64,000 bases of DNA from Halorubrum sp. JWXQ-INN 858 (GCF_009806985.1 NZ_WUAX01000016.1:494976-558975); one strand, 5' to 3'. Numbered from the stretch's first letter, positions 50,700 through 59,626 are shown. The notes: generated by a model not told the origin, from the letters alone. Made by a program: numbers and translations.

Positions 50700-52822
50700 T
50701 CCAGAGAGAGTTCGTCGGTCCAGGCCAGATCGCCGTCGACGAAGATCGGCACCGTCTCCAAGTTAAGGAAGTCGAGAAACTCCGACCGAGGCACGCCCTC
50801 GACACGCATTTCTGCAGGAACGTAGTAGTTCGTATCCGTAGACGACAGGTTCAGATACGTCATCGTTCCGATCCCGTAGGGGCCGTTGGGAAACGCGTCT
50901 GCGATGACGTCCCAGCGATCCTCGTCCGCCCGCTTCGAGTCGATGACTAACGCGACGCCGCTGCGGTTCTGACAGATCGTCGTCCCCCCGTCGCCGACGA
51001 CGATGTACTGATTGCCGGTGATCAGCTCCCGCTGGGCGACGTGGAGCGCGGTACGGAGGTTGAAGCCGCTGTTCATCAGTCGGGCGATGATCCGACCGAG
51101 CCGGGTCGCCGGCGAGTTCGGGACGTCGGTGAGCGTCACGATCCCGCCGCGGCTCCCCCGGTCGATCAGCGCCGCCCCCTGCTCGTACGACTGACACGCG
51201 TTCAGCAGGAAGGCGTCGACGCCGACGTCGAACGTCCCCTCCCGCAGGTCGAGGAACCCGTCGGGACACTGCATCCCGCGCTCGTCGACGTGGCCGATGT
51301 AGTGGAGGAAGTCGACGTCGGCACCGAGCGTCGTCCGCAGCTCCTCGCGCGTGAGGTCGTACCGGACCTCGATGTCGAACTGGACGATGTCGCGCAGCCC
51401 GTATAACTCGGCGACGTCGCCCTCCTCGCGCATCAACTCGTCGTTACAGACGACGAGCACCGAGATGCGCGACTGCTCGACGGGACCGACCTCCAGCCGG
51501 CTGCGATACGCGTCCAGCGTCGCCTTGTTCGCACCGAGCGGGACGCCGTCACCGACCCACGCGTGCTCGACCGTCTCCACCGGCTCCGGCCTGACGAAGT
51601 CCGCGTCGTCCGGGATGAACCCGTGAACCCCCCGGCGGGCCGCCCCGCGAGCGAGGCCTGCCCCCTCGGCGGCGGACGCCTCGAGCCCCGTCCCGCCCCG
51701 GAAGAACTCCCCGGCTCCGGGCTCCGGCGCGCGCAGGAAGCCGGCCGTCCGCTCCCCGTCGCTCTCGCCCGGTCGGCGAACCGTCTCCGGCGATCGCACG
51801 AGCGAGAGCTCGCCGGCGATAAAGGGGAGCATCTCGACGTTCTCGGCGGCCGGCCGGACGTCCGTCGTCAGGGTCCACTGCGGGAGCTCCGGCTCGACGC
51901 GCTCGAACGGCACCGCGGCGTGCTCGCCGAGCCGCTCCGCGAGCGGGGCGTCGTACAGCGCCGCCCAGTCGAGGTCGAGGTCCGTCGCCGCTCGCTCGTG
52001 GAGGTCGATCGGATAGAACCCCTCCGTGCGCGTGATACAGTCGAGGTGGAACGAGCGCCGGAGCAGCTCGGCCGCCCGCCGCTCGAGGTCGGGCTCCAGG
52101 GAGTGTGACCACCCGTCGCCCGTGATCCGCGGGTGCTCGCCCGGGACGACCTCGGCCGCGAAGTAGTACGCCAAGGGGACGACCGGATACAGGGAGCGGT
52201 ACTCGGGCGGGACGACGATCCGCACCCCGCTGTCCGGCGGCGTCACGTGTTCGGGCACGGAGAGCTCGTCGGCGGGTTCGAGCAGGGGCGGATGGCCGCG
52301 CAGCGTCGGGAACGACCGCTCGGGGCTCGTCGTCTGGAGCGCCGACCCGAAAAGCGACACCGCCCGCATCAGCGACTCCGGGTCCGTCGGGGTGCCGATC
52401 GTCCCCGCCGGCACCTGGTGTAACGAGCGGAAGCCGAGCGAGACGGACCGGGGCCCGTCGAACTCGATCCGGGTCGTCCGGTCCGTCGTCGTGACGGAGA
52501 ACGCCGATCGGAACGAGGCGTACAGCTTGGTCGGGGCGGGGTCGATACCGACGCGGTACTCGCCGGTCGGCAGCGAGTAGTCGTCGCCGCGGGTGACGAG
52601 CGTCCCGTCGCCCGAGCGCGCCTCGACGGCCGCGAGTCGGGGGATCTCGATGACGCCCGTCTCGACGGAGACGCTCGCGCCGACCGGGAAGTAGTGGGCG
52701 TCAGCGTCGTCGGGCGTCGGATCGACCGGTCGGTCCGTGTACAGCACGAACTGCGTGTGTTCGATGTGGTCCGTGACGGTGAGCCCGTCGTGCGCCTCCG
52801 ACGGGACGATCTCGATGCTCAT
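50696..52822 (-). CDS. CHAT-domain (caspase-like) protease
   Basis: This 708-residue protein has a C-terminal CHAT domain with the catalytic histidine in HYIGHVDERG (H511) and the cysteine in LLNACQSYEQG (C543), 32 residues apart as in caspase-like CHAT/TPR proteases. The first part (about residues 1-140) is beta-rich (VLYTDRPVDPTPDDADAHYFPVGASVSVETG), and the middle (140-440) contains long helices. There is no signal peptide or TPR. The tail after the Cys includes FLDFLNLETVPIFVDGDLAW. The start ATG 52822 (MSIEIVPSEAHDGL) follows the non-coding spacer. CHAT proteases act as regulated cleavage enzymes in immunity-like systems; the natural substrate here is unknown. Confidence 0.9.
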   Translation of the reverse strand: MSIEIVPSEAHDGLTVTDHIEHTQFVLYTDRPVDPTPDDADAHYFPVGASVSVETGVIEIPRLAAVEARSGDGTLVTRGDDYSLPTGEYRVGIDPAPTKLYASFRSAFSVTTTDRTTRIEFDGPRSVSLGFRSLHQVPAGTIGTPTDPESLMRAVSLFGSALQTTSPERSFPTLRGHPPLLEPADELSVPEHVTPPDSGVRIVVPPEYRSLYPVVPLAYYFAAEVVPGEHPRITGDGWSHSLEPDLERRAAELLRRSFHLDCITRTEGFYPIDLHERAATDLDLDWAALYDAPLAERLGEHAAVPFERVEPELPQWTLTTDVRPAAENVEMLPFIAGELSLVRSPETVRRPGESDGERTAGFLRAPEPGAGEFFRGGTGLEASAAEGAGLARGAARRGVHGFIPDDADFVRPEPVETVEHAWVGDGVPLGANKATLDAYRSRLEVGPVEQSRISVLVVCNDELMREEGDVAELYGLRDIVQFDIEVRYDLTREELRTTLGADVDFLHYIGHVDERGMQCPDGFLDLREGTFDVGVDAFLLNACQSYEQGAALIDRGSRGGIVTLTDVPNSPATRLGRIIARLMNSGFNLRTALHVAQRELITGNQYIVVGDGGTTICQNRSGVALVIDSKRADEDRWDVIADAFPNGPYGIGTMTYLNLSSTDTNYYVPAEMRVEGVPRSEFLDFLNLETVPIFVDGDLAWTDELSLD

Positions 52823-52936
52823 GGCGGACGACGGGGGGTCCGAGGCGGATCGGACGTCTCTCCCGACACGCCGCGACCGCCGCGATGTCGACCGCCAGTT
52901 CGGCGAACCCGGCGATAAAGCTTGTGTCGTGCGACT

Positions 52937-52993
52937 GCCCCAAACCAGGTCGAGCGCCCCAAACCAGGTCGAGCGCCTCAAACCGGGTCGACT
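52937..52993 (+). repeat. 19-base tandem repeat, three units
   Basis: Units gccccaaaccaggtcgagc at 52937-52955 and 52956-52974 are identical; a third at 52975-52993 differs at a few positions. The array lies between the divergent CHAT and aspartoacylase-like genes. Confidence 0.85.
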
Positions 52994-53039
52994 GCCCCGG
53001 ACCGAACCGATAAAGGGGCCGACGACCGAGGGTTGAGCA

Positions 53040-53996
53040 ATGATCACGCTGGGAACGGCGAGCGCGGAGCCGGGCGAAACCGATATCGGGCGACTGGAGG
53101 TCGGAGAAACGCGAGACGGGAGCCCCGTCCGGCTGCCCGTCGCCGTCATCAACGGCGCGGACGACGGGGAAACGCTGTACATGCAGGCGGTAAGCGACGG
53201 CGACGAGCTCAACGGGTTGGGCGTGATCAACCGCGTCGTCCCGCGGATCGACCCGGCCGAGCTGTCGGGGGCGGTCCTCGTCGTCGGCATCGTGAACTAC
53301 TTCGGCTTCCAGGTCGCGGAACACCGGAACCCGATCGACGACCGGAAGATGAATCGCGGCTACCCCGGCGACGAGGAGGGGACGACGAGCGAGCGGATCG
53401 CCCACGCGACGTTCCAAGCCGCGAAGCGCGCGGACCTCGTCCTCGACCTCCATCAGGGGTCGACGAGCCGGATGATAAACGAGACGCGGGTCCGCTGTGG
53501 CACCCGCCACCGGCTCCACGGCGACTGCCTCCGGCTGGCGAAGGTGTTCGGCTGCGGGCACGTCCTCGACGTGAAGGGGCCGGACGGCCAGCTCGCGCGC
53601 GCCGGCCCGGACGAGGGGATCCCCACGATCGACCCCGAGCTCGGCGGCTGTGTCGGGTGGGACGAGGAGTCGATCCGGTACGGCGTCGAGGGCGTCTTCA
53701 ACGTGCTCCGCTACTACGGGTTCCTCGACGGCGACGTCTCGATCGAGCCGCAGACGCGGGCCCGTGGGTTCGACCAGTACGGGTCGCCCGCTGGCGGCCT
53801 CGTCCGGTTCGAGGCGGAACTCGGCGACCGGGTGTCGGCCGGCGACCCGCTGTTCGAGGTGACCGACACGTTCGGCGAGCTGAAGGGACGCGTGACCGCC
53901 GACAGCGACGGGGTGTTCTGGCGGACGAGACGGCTCCCGCAGGTCGCGGCCGGCGAGTACGTCTGCTCGGTGGGCACCGAGGTGGACTCGTACTGA
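53040..53996 (+). CDS. Succinylglutamate desuccinylase/aspartoacylase family protein
   Basis: This 318-residue zinc hydrolase belongs to the M14-like AstE/AspA branch. The metal site region is MQAVSDGDELNG (in place of the classical HG(N)E) and a second ligand part is LVLDLHQGSTSRMIN with its His. FGCGHVLDV, and the C-terminal domain with GLVRFEAELGDRVSAGDPLFEVTDTFGE complete the fold. It removes acyl groups from an amino acid or sugar; the first metal ligand is changed from the usual His to Ser/Asp, so activity may differ. Its TGA overlaps the next start (TGATG). Confidence 0.88.
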   Translation: MITLGTASAEPGETDIGRLEVGETRDGSPVRLPVAVINGADDGETLYMQAVSDGDELNGLGVINRVVPRIDPAELSGAVLVVGIVNYFGFQVAEHRNPIDDRKMNRGYPGDEEGTTSERIAHATFQAAKRADLVLDLHQGSTSRMINETRVRCGTRHRLHGDCLRLAKVFGCGHVLDVKGPDGQLARAGPDEGIPTIDPELGGCVGWDEESIRYGVEGVFNVLRYYGFLDGDVSIEPQTRARGFDQYGSPAGGLVRFEAELGDRVSAGDPLFEVTDTFGELKGRVTADSDGVFWRTRRLPQVAAGEYVCSVGTEVDSY

Positions 53997-55171
53997 TGCT
54001 TGGCGACGCTCGCGACGACGGTCCGGGCGGCACCGGAAACGGACCGCGTCGCCTCCGCTGTCCCGACTGCGGGGCGGAGACCCCCGATCGCTGGCGATGT
54101 CGCTGCGGCTCGCCGCTCCGCTTCGTCGACCCGCCGGTCCCGGACGCACCGCCGCCGGAGCCCGACGCCGTCGACACGCGGGACGGGCTCTGGACGTTCG
54201 ATGGGTTCCTCGCGGTCGGCGACGACCTCGCCGACAGGGTGACGCTCGGCGAGGGGATGACCCCGCTCGTCGACGCGGACGGCTGGGACGCGGCGTTCAA
54301 ACTCGAGTACGTCTTCCCGACCGGGTCGTTCAAGGACCGCGGCGCGACGACGACGCTGACGCGTGCCGCCGAGCTCGGCGTCGAGCGCGTCGTCGAAGAC
54401 TCCTCGGGCAACGCCGGGGCCGCGATCGCGACGTACGCCGCCCGCGCGGGGATCGACGCGGAGATCTACGTCCCGGCGGACGTCAAGGAGGCCAAGATCC
54501 GGGCGATCCGTCGCGCCGGCGCGACGCCGGTCCGGATCCCCGGCGACCGGGGCGACGTGACCGACGCGTGCGTGGCGGCGCTCGGGGCGAACGGGGACGG
54601 AAGCGGCGGCGATACATCCCCCGCGTGGTACGCGAGCCACGCCTGGAACCCGGCGTTCTTCGAGGGGACCGCGACGTTCGCCTACGAGGTGGCCCTCCAG
54701 CGCGACTGGGAAGCGCCCGACGCGGTGGTGACGCCGGTCGGTCACGGCACCCTCTTTTTGGGGGCGTACTGGGGGTTCCAACGCCTGCTGCGGGCCGGCT
54801 GGATCGACCGGCTCCCGCGGCTGCTCGGCGCGCAGGCGGCCGGTATCGCGCCGGTCGTCCGTGACCACCGCGGCCCCGAGGCGGCCGACCCCGACGGCGA
54901 GCGCAACGACGCCGCCGACGGGATCCGGATCGCGGAGCCGGTCCAGATCGACCGGATCCGCGAGGCGATCGCGGCGACCGATGGCGACGCGATCGCGGTG
55001 ACCGAAGCCGAGCTCGACCGCGAGCTCGACCGGCTCCACGCCGCCGGCTTCTACACCGAGCCGACGTGTGCCGTCGCGCCCGCGGCGCTGTCCACGTACC
55101 GCGATCGCGGCGTCATCGGCCCGGACGACGACGTCGTCGTCCCGCTGACCGGGAGCGGACTGAAAACGTAG
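53996..55171 (+). CDS. thrC: Threonine synthase-like PLP enzyme
   Basis: This 391-residue pyridoxal-phosphate enzyme has an N-terminal zinc ribbon (CPDCGAETPDRWRCRC) followed by the beta-family core. The PLP-lysine lies in FPTGSFKDRGATT, and SSGNAGAAIATYAARAG is the phosphate-binding part, with the C-terminal TGSGLKT. This is the arrangement of archaeal threonine synthases. The start ATG at 53996 overlaps the preceding gene stop, so translation is coupled. There is some chance it acts on a related substrate because the DGSGGDTSPAWYASHAWN insertion is unusual. Confidence 0.88.
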   Translation: MLGDARDDGPGGTGNGPRRLRCPDCGAETPDRWRCRCGSPLRFVDPPVPDAPPPEPDAVDTRDGLWTFDGFLAVGDDLADRVTLGEGMTPLVDADGWDAAFKLEYVFPTGSFKDRGATTTLTRAAELGVERVVEDSSGNAGAAIATYAARAGIDAEIYVPADVKEAKIRAIRRAGATPVRIPGDRGDVTDACVAALGANGDGSGGDTSPAWYASHAWNPAFFEGTATFAYEVALQRDWEAPDAVVTPVGHGTLFLGAYWGFQRLLRAGWIDRLPRLLGAQAAGIAPVVRDHRGPEAADPDGERNDAADGIRIAEPVQIDRIREAIAATDGDAIAVTEAELDRELDRLHAAGFYTEPTCAVAPAALSTYRDRGVIGPDDDVVVPLTGSGLKT

Positions 55172-55251
55172 CGCGGGCTGAACGCGTCACGCGCGGGTGT
55201 CGGGGCGGCCGGCCGCGGTTTCAAGTCGTTGCGCGCCGAACCGTGGCCCGC

Positions 55252-55689
55252 ATGACTCGACGAGACCCCTTCCGAGAGATAGAGCAGCTGTTCGACCGCA
55301 TGGGTCGTGAGTTCGAGGAGCTCGGCGGCGACATCGAGGCGTCCGTCTCCGCGGACGTCAGCGTCGACGTCGCCGAGGACGACGAGCACGTGATCGTCAC
55401 CGCGGACCTCCCCGGCTACGATCGCGAGGACATCAACGTGGAGCTCCAGGACGAGAGCCTGACGATCGCGGCGACACACGAGACCGAGGACGTCGAGGAG
55501 GAGACCGACGACGGGCTCCGCTATCACCACCGCGAGCGTCGCCGCCGCGCCGTGTCGCGACGGCTCCCGCTTCCCGCCGCCGTCGAGCGCGAGGACGCGT
55601 CCGCGACGTACAACAACGGCGTGCTCACCGTTACGCTCCCGAAGCGGGCGGCGGGCGAGTCCGGCGGCCACAGCATCGACGTCAACTGA
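55252..55689 (+). CDS. Hsp20 (alpha-crystallin) small heat-shock protein 1
   Basis: This 145-residue chaperone has the alpha-crystallin domain (about residues 38-135): VDVAEDDEHVIVTADLPGYDREDINVELQDESLTIAA, then RYHHRERRRRAVSRRLPLPAAVEREDASATYNNGVLTVTLPKRA, with the family-typical GVLTVTLPK end. The N-terminus MTRRDPFREIEQLFDRMGREFEE is typical of archaeal Hsp20. It holds unfolding proteins under heat or salt stress. The ATG is at 55252. A related gene lies 268 bases downstream. Confidence 0.93.
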   Translation: MTRRDPFREIEQLFDRMGREFEELGGDIEASVSADVSVDVAEDDEHVIVTADLPGYDREDINVELQDESLTIAATHETEDVEEETDDGLRYHHRERRRRAVSRRLPLPAAVEREDASATYNNGVLTVTLPKRAAGESGGHSIDVN

Positions 55690-55786
55690 CCGGTCTGGAG
55701 GGGGGTATTTATAAAGAGCGGCGAGCGATGCGGCCGAACGCATCCCTCCGCGATCCTCCCCATCCCCGCGGAGTCCGGAGCGCCGC

Positions 55787-55880
55787 CAACACCGGTACGG
55801 ATGAGCCGTCCAACACCGGTACGGATGAGCCGTCCAACGCCGGTACGGATGAGCCGTCCAACGCCGGTTCGGATCGTGCG
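55787..55880 (+). repeat. 24-base tandem repeat, four units
   Basis: Three nearly exact copies of a 24-base unit (beginning caac(a/g)ccggtacggatg) occupy 55787-55858, with a degenerate fourth to 55880. The unit is a multiple of three. Confidence 0.88.
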
Positions 55881-55920
55881 ACGACGACGCGGATCCGCGT
55901 GCTAGCAACCGTGTATCTGG

Positions 55921-55929
55921 CTTTAATAT
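55921..55929 (+). promoter_or_regulatory. TATA box of the second Hsp20 gene
   Basis: The run ctttaatat lies about 33 bases before the ATG at 55958. A second TATA-like element (ttataagg, 55941-55948) lies closer to the start. Confidence 0.5.
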
Positions 55930-55957
55930 CTCACGAGCCCTTATAAGGGTGATCAGC

Positions 55958-56401
55958 ATGAACCGATCGAACCCCTTCGACGAGATAGAGCAGTTCTTCG
56001 GACGAACCCCCTTCGGGGGCGACCGGACGTGGGGGCGCGAAGCGCCGTGGGCCCGGGGCCACGGGATGGAACACGCCGACGTGGACGTCGCCGACTACGA
56101 CGACGAGTTCGTCGTGATGGCCGACCTGCCGGGATACGACCGCGAGGACATCGACGTCCGCGCGACCGACGGCCACCTCACCATCAGCGCCGAGCGCGAC
56201 GCCGAATCCGACGCCGGCGAGGGGCGCTACCTCCGCCGCGAGCGTCGCCACGAGTCGGTCACCCGGACGATCGACCTCCCCGCCGCGGTGATCGAGGAGG
56301 AGGCCACCGCCGCGTACCAGAACGGCGTCCTCACCGTCACGCTCCCGAAGGAACAGGGCGACGACGACGCCGACGACAGCCACCGGATCGACGTCGAATA
56401 G
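55958..56401 (+). CDS. Hsp20 (alpha-crystallin) small heat-shock protein 2
   Basis: This 147-residue Hsp20 begins MNRSNPFDEIEQFFGRTPFGG. The crystallin domain (about residues 38-135) includes DVADYDDEFVVMADLPGYDREDIDVRATDGHLTISAERD and ATAAYQNGVLTVTLPKEQG. A GTG at 55949 in frame could also start it; the ATG was preferred since it fits the TATA boxes. It is clearly a paralogue of the first Hsp20 (55252-55689) and probably arose by duplication. Confidence 0.92.
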   Translation: MNRSNPFDEIEQFFGRTPFGGDRTWGREAPWARGHGMEHADVDVADYDDEFVVMADLPGYDREDIDVRATDGHLTISAERDAESDAGEGRYLRRERRHESVTRTIDLPAAVIEEEATAAYQNGVLTVTLPKEQGDDDADDSHRIDVE

Positions 56402-56794
56402 CTCGCCGCCGTCCGGACGCCGAACTCATAAGCGAATCACGGAGGTTCGGTTATGAAGTGAGCGAGGCACGACCTCGCTGAAAAGCGGCGCTGTCCGTGA
56501 GCCCTCATGCGCGGATGGGATCGAGGCTCGTGCGAACGGGTTCGCTCGCGCGGAGAGGTCGCTTCGCTCCGAGTGGACGACCCGAGACACACCCACGGAA
56601 GCGAGCGATTGAACGAGCCGGAGCCGAGCGCCTTTTAACTAACACTAGACGCCCTTTTGGGTGACACTGATACCTTTTAACTAATGCGTAGATTCGTGTA
56701 CGCGAGCGACTGCGGCGTCCCGTGAGACCGACGGAAACGGTCGTCGCCGTGGCGGTTGGTCTGCCGTGGCGATCGTCGCTTCCGGTGGCGATCC
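56402..56794. other. Convergent intergenic region with inverted repeats and a duplicated motif
   Basis: This 393-base region between the Hsp20 and leuS genes has no supported gene. It contains a 7-bp hairpin stem (agcgagg/cctcgct, 56461-56479) and a palindromic gcgaacgggttcgc at 56532-56545. The 12-base word ccttttaactaa occurs at 56631-56642 and 56673-56684. T-rich stretches around 56655 and 56677 could end the two convergent transcripts. Confidence 0.45.
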
Positions 56795-59509
56795 TCACTC
56801 CGTGATGTCGATCGCGGGGCGGCCCGGCTCGGCCTTGCGGACGACGTCGTCGGCGGCGTCCGCCGCGCGCGTGACGCTCACGGGCGCGTCGAACTCGCGT
56901 TCGATCAGCCACGCGGCCGCCCGGAGCGCCTCGTACTCGTCGTCGCCCGGCAGCGTCTCCGAGAGCGCCTCGCGCTCCGCCTGCAGGTCCTGTCCGTAGG
57001 CGGCGGCGGCGTCGCCCTCCTCGCGGATGTGGCTCTCCTGCATCAGTTCGCCGATGAGGTTGTCCGCGTCGCTCGCGATCGCGATCTCCAGCGCGTCGTA
57101 CTTCCAGTCGGGCGCGATCACGACGTCGATGGCGGACGGGTCCTCGATGCCGGCGACGTCGACGATCTGACGGACGTCCTCGCGGGTGTTCTCCACCAGC
57201 CGACGGCGCATCTCGGCGGTCCCGCGGTCGGCGTCGGAGGTCGGCCAGTCGGCGTCGACGGCGAACGCGGGCGTCTCGCCCGGTTCGGCGTCCGTCTCCA
57301 GCGTCTCGTACAACTCCTCGGCCACGTGCGGCGTGACGGGCGCCAGGAGCCGGACGGCGACCGAGAGCCCGCGGTTCAACACCGCGGGATCGGCGGGGGC
57401 CGCGTAGTCCACGTAGTTGCGAAGCGTGCCGACGAGCCCCTGCGCCTCGCGCAGGGCGACGTTGAACGTGAGGTCGTCGTACTCCTCGGTGGCGACGGCG
57501 ACCGCGGCGTCGATCTCGTCGTCGACGTAGGCGGCGACCGCGGGGTCGGGGTCCGCGTCCGTCACGGTCGAACCGCCGGCGTTCGCGTACTCCTCGACCA
57601 GCCGCGTGAGGCGGGTGATGAAGCGGTAGGTGGAGCGGACGCCCTCCTCGGACCAGTCGAAGTCGCGTTCGGGCTGGGCCGCCTGCATCATGAACAGCCG
57701 CGCGGTGTCCGCGCCGTACTCGTCGACGATCCGCTGCGGGGAGACGACGTTGCCGACCGACTTCGACATCTTCTCGCCGTCGAGCTGGACCATCCCCTGC
57801 GCGAGCAGGTTCGTGAACGGCTCGCGCGTCGTCAACCCCTCCGCGTCCGCGAGGAACTTCGTGACGAACCGGCTGTACAGCAGGTGCATCACCGCGTGCT
57901 CGATGCCGCCGACGTACTGGTCGACCGGCATCCAGTCGTCGGCGCGGTCGGGGTCGAACGGCGCGTCCGCGAGGTCCGGCGAGACGTACCGCAGGAAGTA
58001 CCACGAGGAGTCGACGAACGTGTCCATCGTGTCCGTCTCGCGCGTGGCCGGGCCGCCACACTCCGGACACGTCGTCGCCTTCCACTCCTCGGCGGCGTCC
58101 AAGGGGTTGCCGGTCGTGTTGATGAACTCGGGGAGCTCGACCGGGAGGTCGGCCTCGGGGACGAGCACCGAGCCGCAGTCGTCGTGACAGTGGACGACGG
58201 GGATCGGGGTCCCCCAGTAGCGCTGGCGGGAGATCCCCCAGTCGCGCAGCCGGTACTGCGTCGTGAGCGCCGCGCCGTCCGTGTCGGCGGTGATCGCCGC
58301 GCGGGCGTCGGCGCTCCGGAGCCCGGAGTAGTCGCCGGAGTTCACCGCGACGCCGTCGTCGGTGAACGCCGCCTCGCTCACGTCCGGCGCGTCGGGGACG
58401 GCGTCCGTCTCGGGGTCGTACCCCTCGGGCTCCGGCGCGACGACGGGGACGACGTCGACACCCGTCTTCTCGGCGAACGCGTGGTCGCGGTCGTCGTGAC
58501 CGGGAACGCCCATCAGCGCGCCCGTCCCCACGTCCGAGAGGACGAAGTCCGCGACGAAGACGGGGAGCTCCGCGCCCGTGACGGGGTTCGTGGCCGTCAG
58601 CCCGGTGGCGACGCCGTTCGGCTCGTCGCCCTCGGGGTCGGCGACCTCCTCGACGAACTCGCGGACGTCGTCGTCCGCGGCGACCAGCTCCTCGGTGATC
58701 GGGTGATCGGGCGCGAGCGCGAAGAACGTCGCCCCGAAGGCGGTGTCCGCGCGCGTCGTGAACGCCTCGACGGACTCGTCGACGCCGTCGCCGGAGACGG
58801 CGAAGGTGAGCCGGGTCCCCTCCTGGCGGCCGATCCAGTTGCGCTGCATCTGCCGTACCGAGTCGGGCCAGCCGTCCAGGTCGTCGATGCAGTCGAGTAG
58901 CTCGTCGGCGTACTCGGTGATCGAGAGGAACCACTGCTCCAGCTCGCGCTGCTCGACGAGGTGGTCACAGCGCCAGCAGCGCTCGTCTTCGCCCTCGACC
59001 TGCTCGTCGGCGAGGACCGTCTCGCAGTCGGGACACCAGTTGACCTCGGCGTCGCGCTGCTCGGCGAGCCCCTCCTCGTGGAACCGGCGGAACAGCCACT
59101 GGTTCCACTCGTAGTAGTCGGGGGTGCAGGTCGCGATCTCGCGGTCCCAGTCGTAGCCGAACCCCATGGATCGCATCTGTCCGCGCATCGTGTCGATACA
59201 GTCGAACGTCCAGTCGCGGGGGTTCGTGTCGCGCTCCTTGGCGGCGTTCTCCGCGGGGAGGCCGAACGCGTCCCACCCCATCGGGTGGAGCACGTCGTCG
59301 CCGCGCATCCGGCGGTACCGGGCGTACGCGTCGGTGATCGTGTAGTTGCGGACGTGACCCATGTGGAGCTTCCCGGACGGGTACGGGTACATCCCGAGGA
59401 CGTACGTCGGGTCGTCCACGTCGTCCGGCGTGCGGTACACGGAGGCGTCCGCCCACGCCTCCTGCCACCGTTTCTCGACCGCGGTGTGGTCGTAACCCTC
59501 CTGAGACAT
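56795..59509 (-). CDS. leuS: Leucyl-tRNA synthetase (bacterial-type)
   Basis: This 904-residue enzyme charges tRNA-Leu. The HIGH motif is HMGH (residues 49-52) and the KMSKS motif is at residues 580-584. It has the LeuS-specific features WCPDCETVLADEQVEGEDERCWRCDHLV, an editing domain with TRADTAFGATFFALAPDHP, and DLPVELPEF as in bacterial LeuRS, so it is not the archaeal/eukaryal form. Such bacterial-type enzymes are known in several haloarchaea and probably came by transfer. The ATG at 59509 (MSQEGYDHTAVEKRWQEAW) was chosen as standard. Confidence 0.95.
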   Translation of the reverse strand: MSQEGYDHTAVEKRWQEAWADASVYRTPDDVDDPTYVLGMYPYPSGKLHMGHVRNYTITDAYARYRRMRGDDVLHPMGWDAFGLPAENAAKERDTNPRDWTFDCIDTMRGQMRSMGFGYDWDREIATCTPDYYEWNQWLFRRFHEEGLAEQRDAEVNWCPDCETVLADEQVEGEDERCWRCDHLVEQRELEQWFLSITEYADELLDCIDDLDGWPDSVRQMQRNWIGRQEGTRLTFAVSGDGVDESVEAFTTRADTAFGATFFALAPDHPITEELVAADDDVREFVEEVADPEGDEPNGVATGLTATNPVTGAELPVFVADFVLSDVGTGALMGVPGHDDRDHAFAEKTGVDVVPVVAPEPEGYDPETDAVPDAPDVSEAAFTDDGVAVNSGDYSGLRSADARAAITADTDGAALTTQYRLRDWGISRQRYWGTPIPVVHCHDDCGSVLVPEADLPVELPEFINTTGNPLDAAEEWKATTCPECGGPATRETDTMDTFVDSSWYFLRYVSPDLADAPFDPDRADDWMPVDQYVGGIEHAVMHLLYSRFVTKFLADAEGLTTREPFTNLLAQGMVQLDGEKMSKSVGNVVSPQRIVDEYGADTARLFMMQAAQPERDFDWSEEGVRSTYRFITRLTRLVEEYANAGGSTVTDADPDPAVAAYVDDEIDAAVAVATEEYDDLTFNVALREAQGLVGTLRNYVDYAAPADPAVLNRGLSVAVRLLAPVTPHVAEELYETLETDAEPGETPAFAVDADWPTSDADRGTAEMRRRLVENTREDVRQIVDVAGIEDPSAIDVVIAPDWKYDALEIAIASDADNLIGELMQESHIREEGDAAAAYGQDLQAEREALSETLPGDDEYEALRAAAWLIEREFDAPVSVTRAADAADDVVRKAEPGRPAIDITE

Positions 59510-59626
59510 CTGCTTATATACTGGTGGTGTGGTCGGCGTCGTATACCTTTCCATCCACCGATGGGGCGTCGCAGGCCCCGATGGCGTCGGGAGAAACTAT
59601 TTGCGCGCCGACCCACGACGTGGGGT

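Larger units (their letters stand above)
55690..55957. other. Spacer between the two Hsp20 genes
   Basis: The 268-base spacer has a TATA-like atttataaag at 55709-55718, the 24-base repeat array at 55787-55880, and promoter elements near 55921-55947 for the second Hsp20 gene. An open frame of 72 codons from 55728 covers the repeat, encoding Thr-Gly-Thr-Asp-Glu-Pro-Ser-Asn units, but is probably not translated. Confidence 0.5.

Noticed and set aside
55728..55946. A 72-codon frame across the 24-base repeat
   Set aside because: Its start lies upstream of the predicted transcription start, and its content is dominated by repeat units.
56756..58900. A plus-strand open frame of 714 codons
   Set aside because: It is antisense to leuS; no family motif is present.
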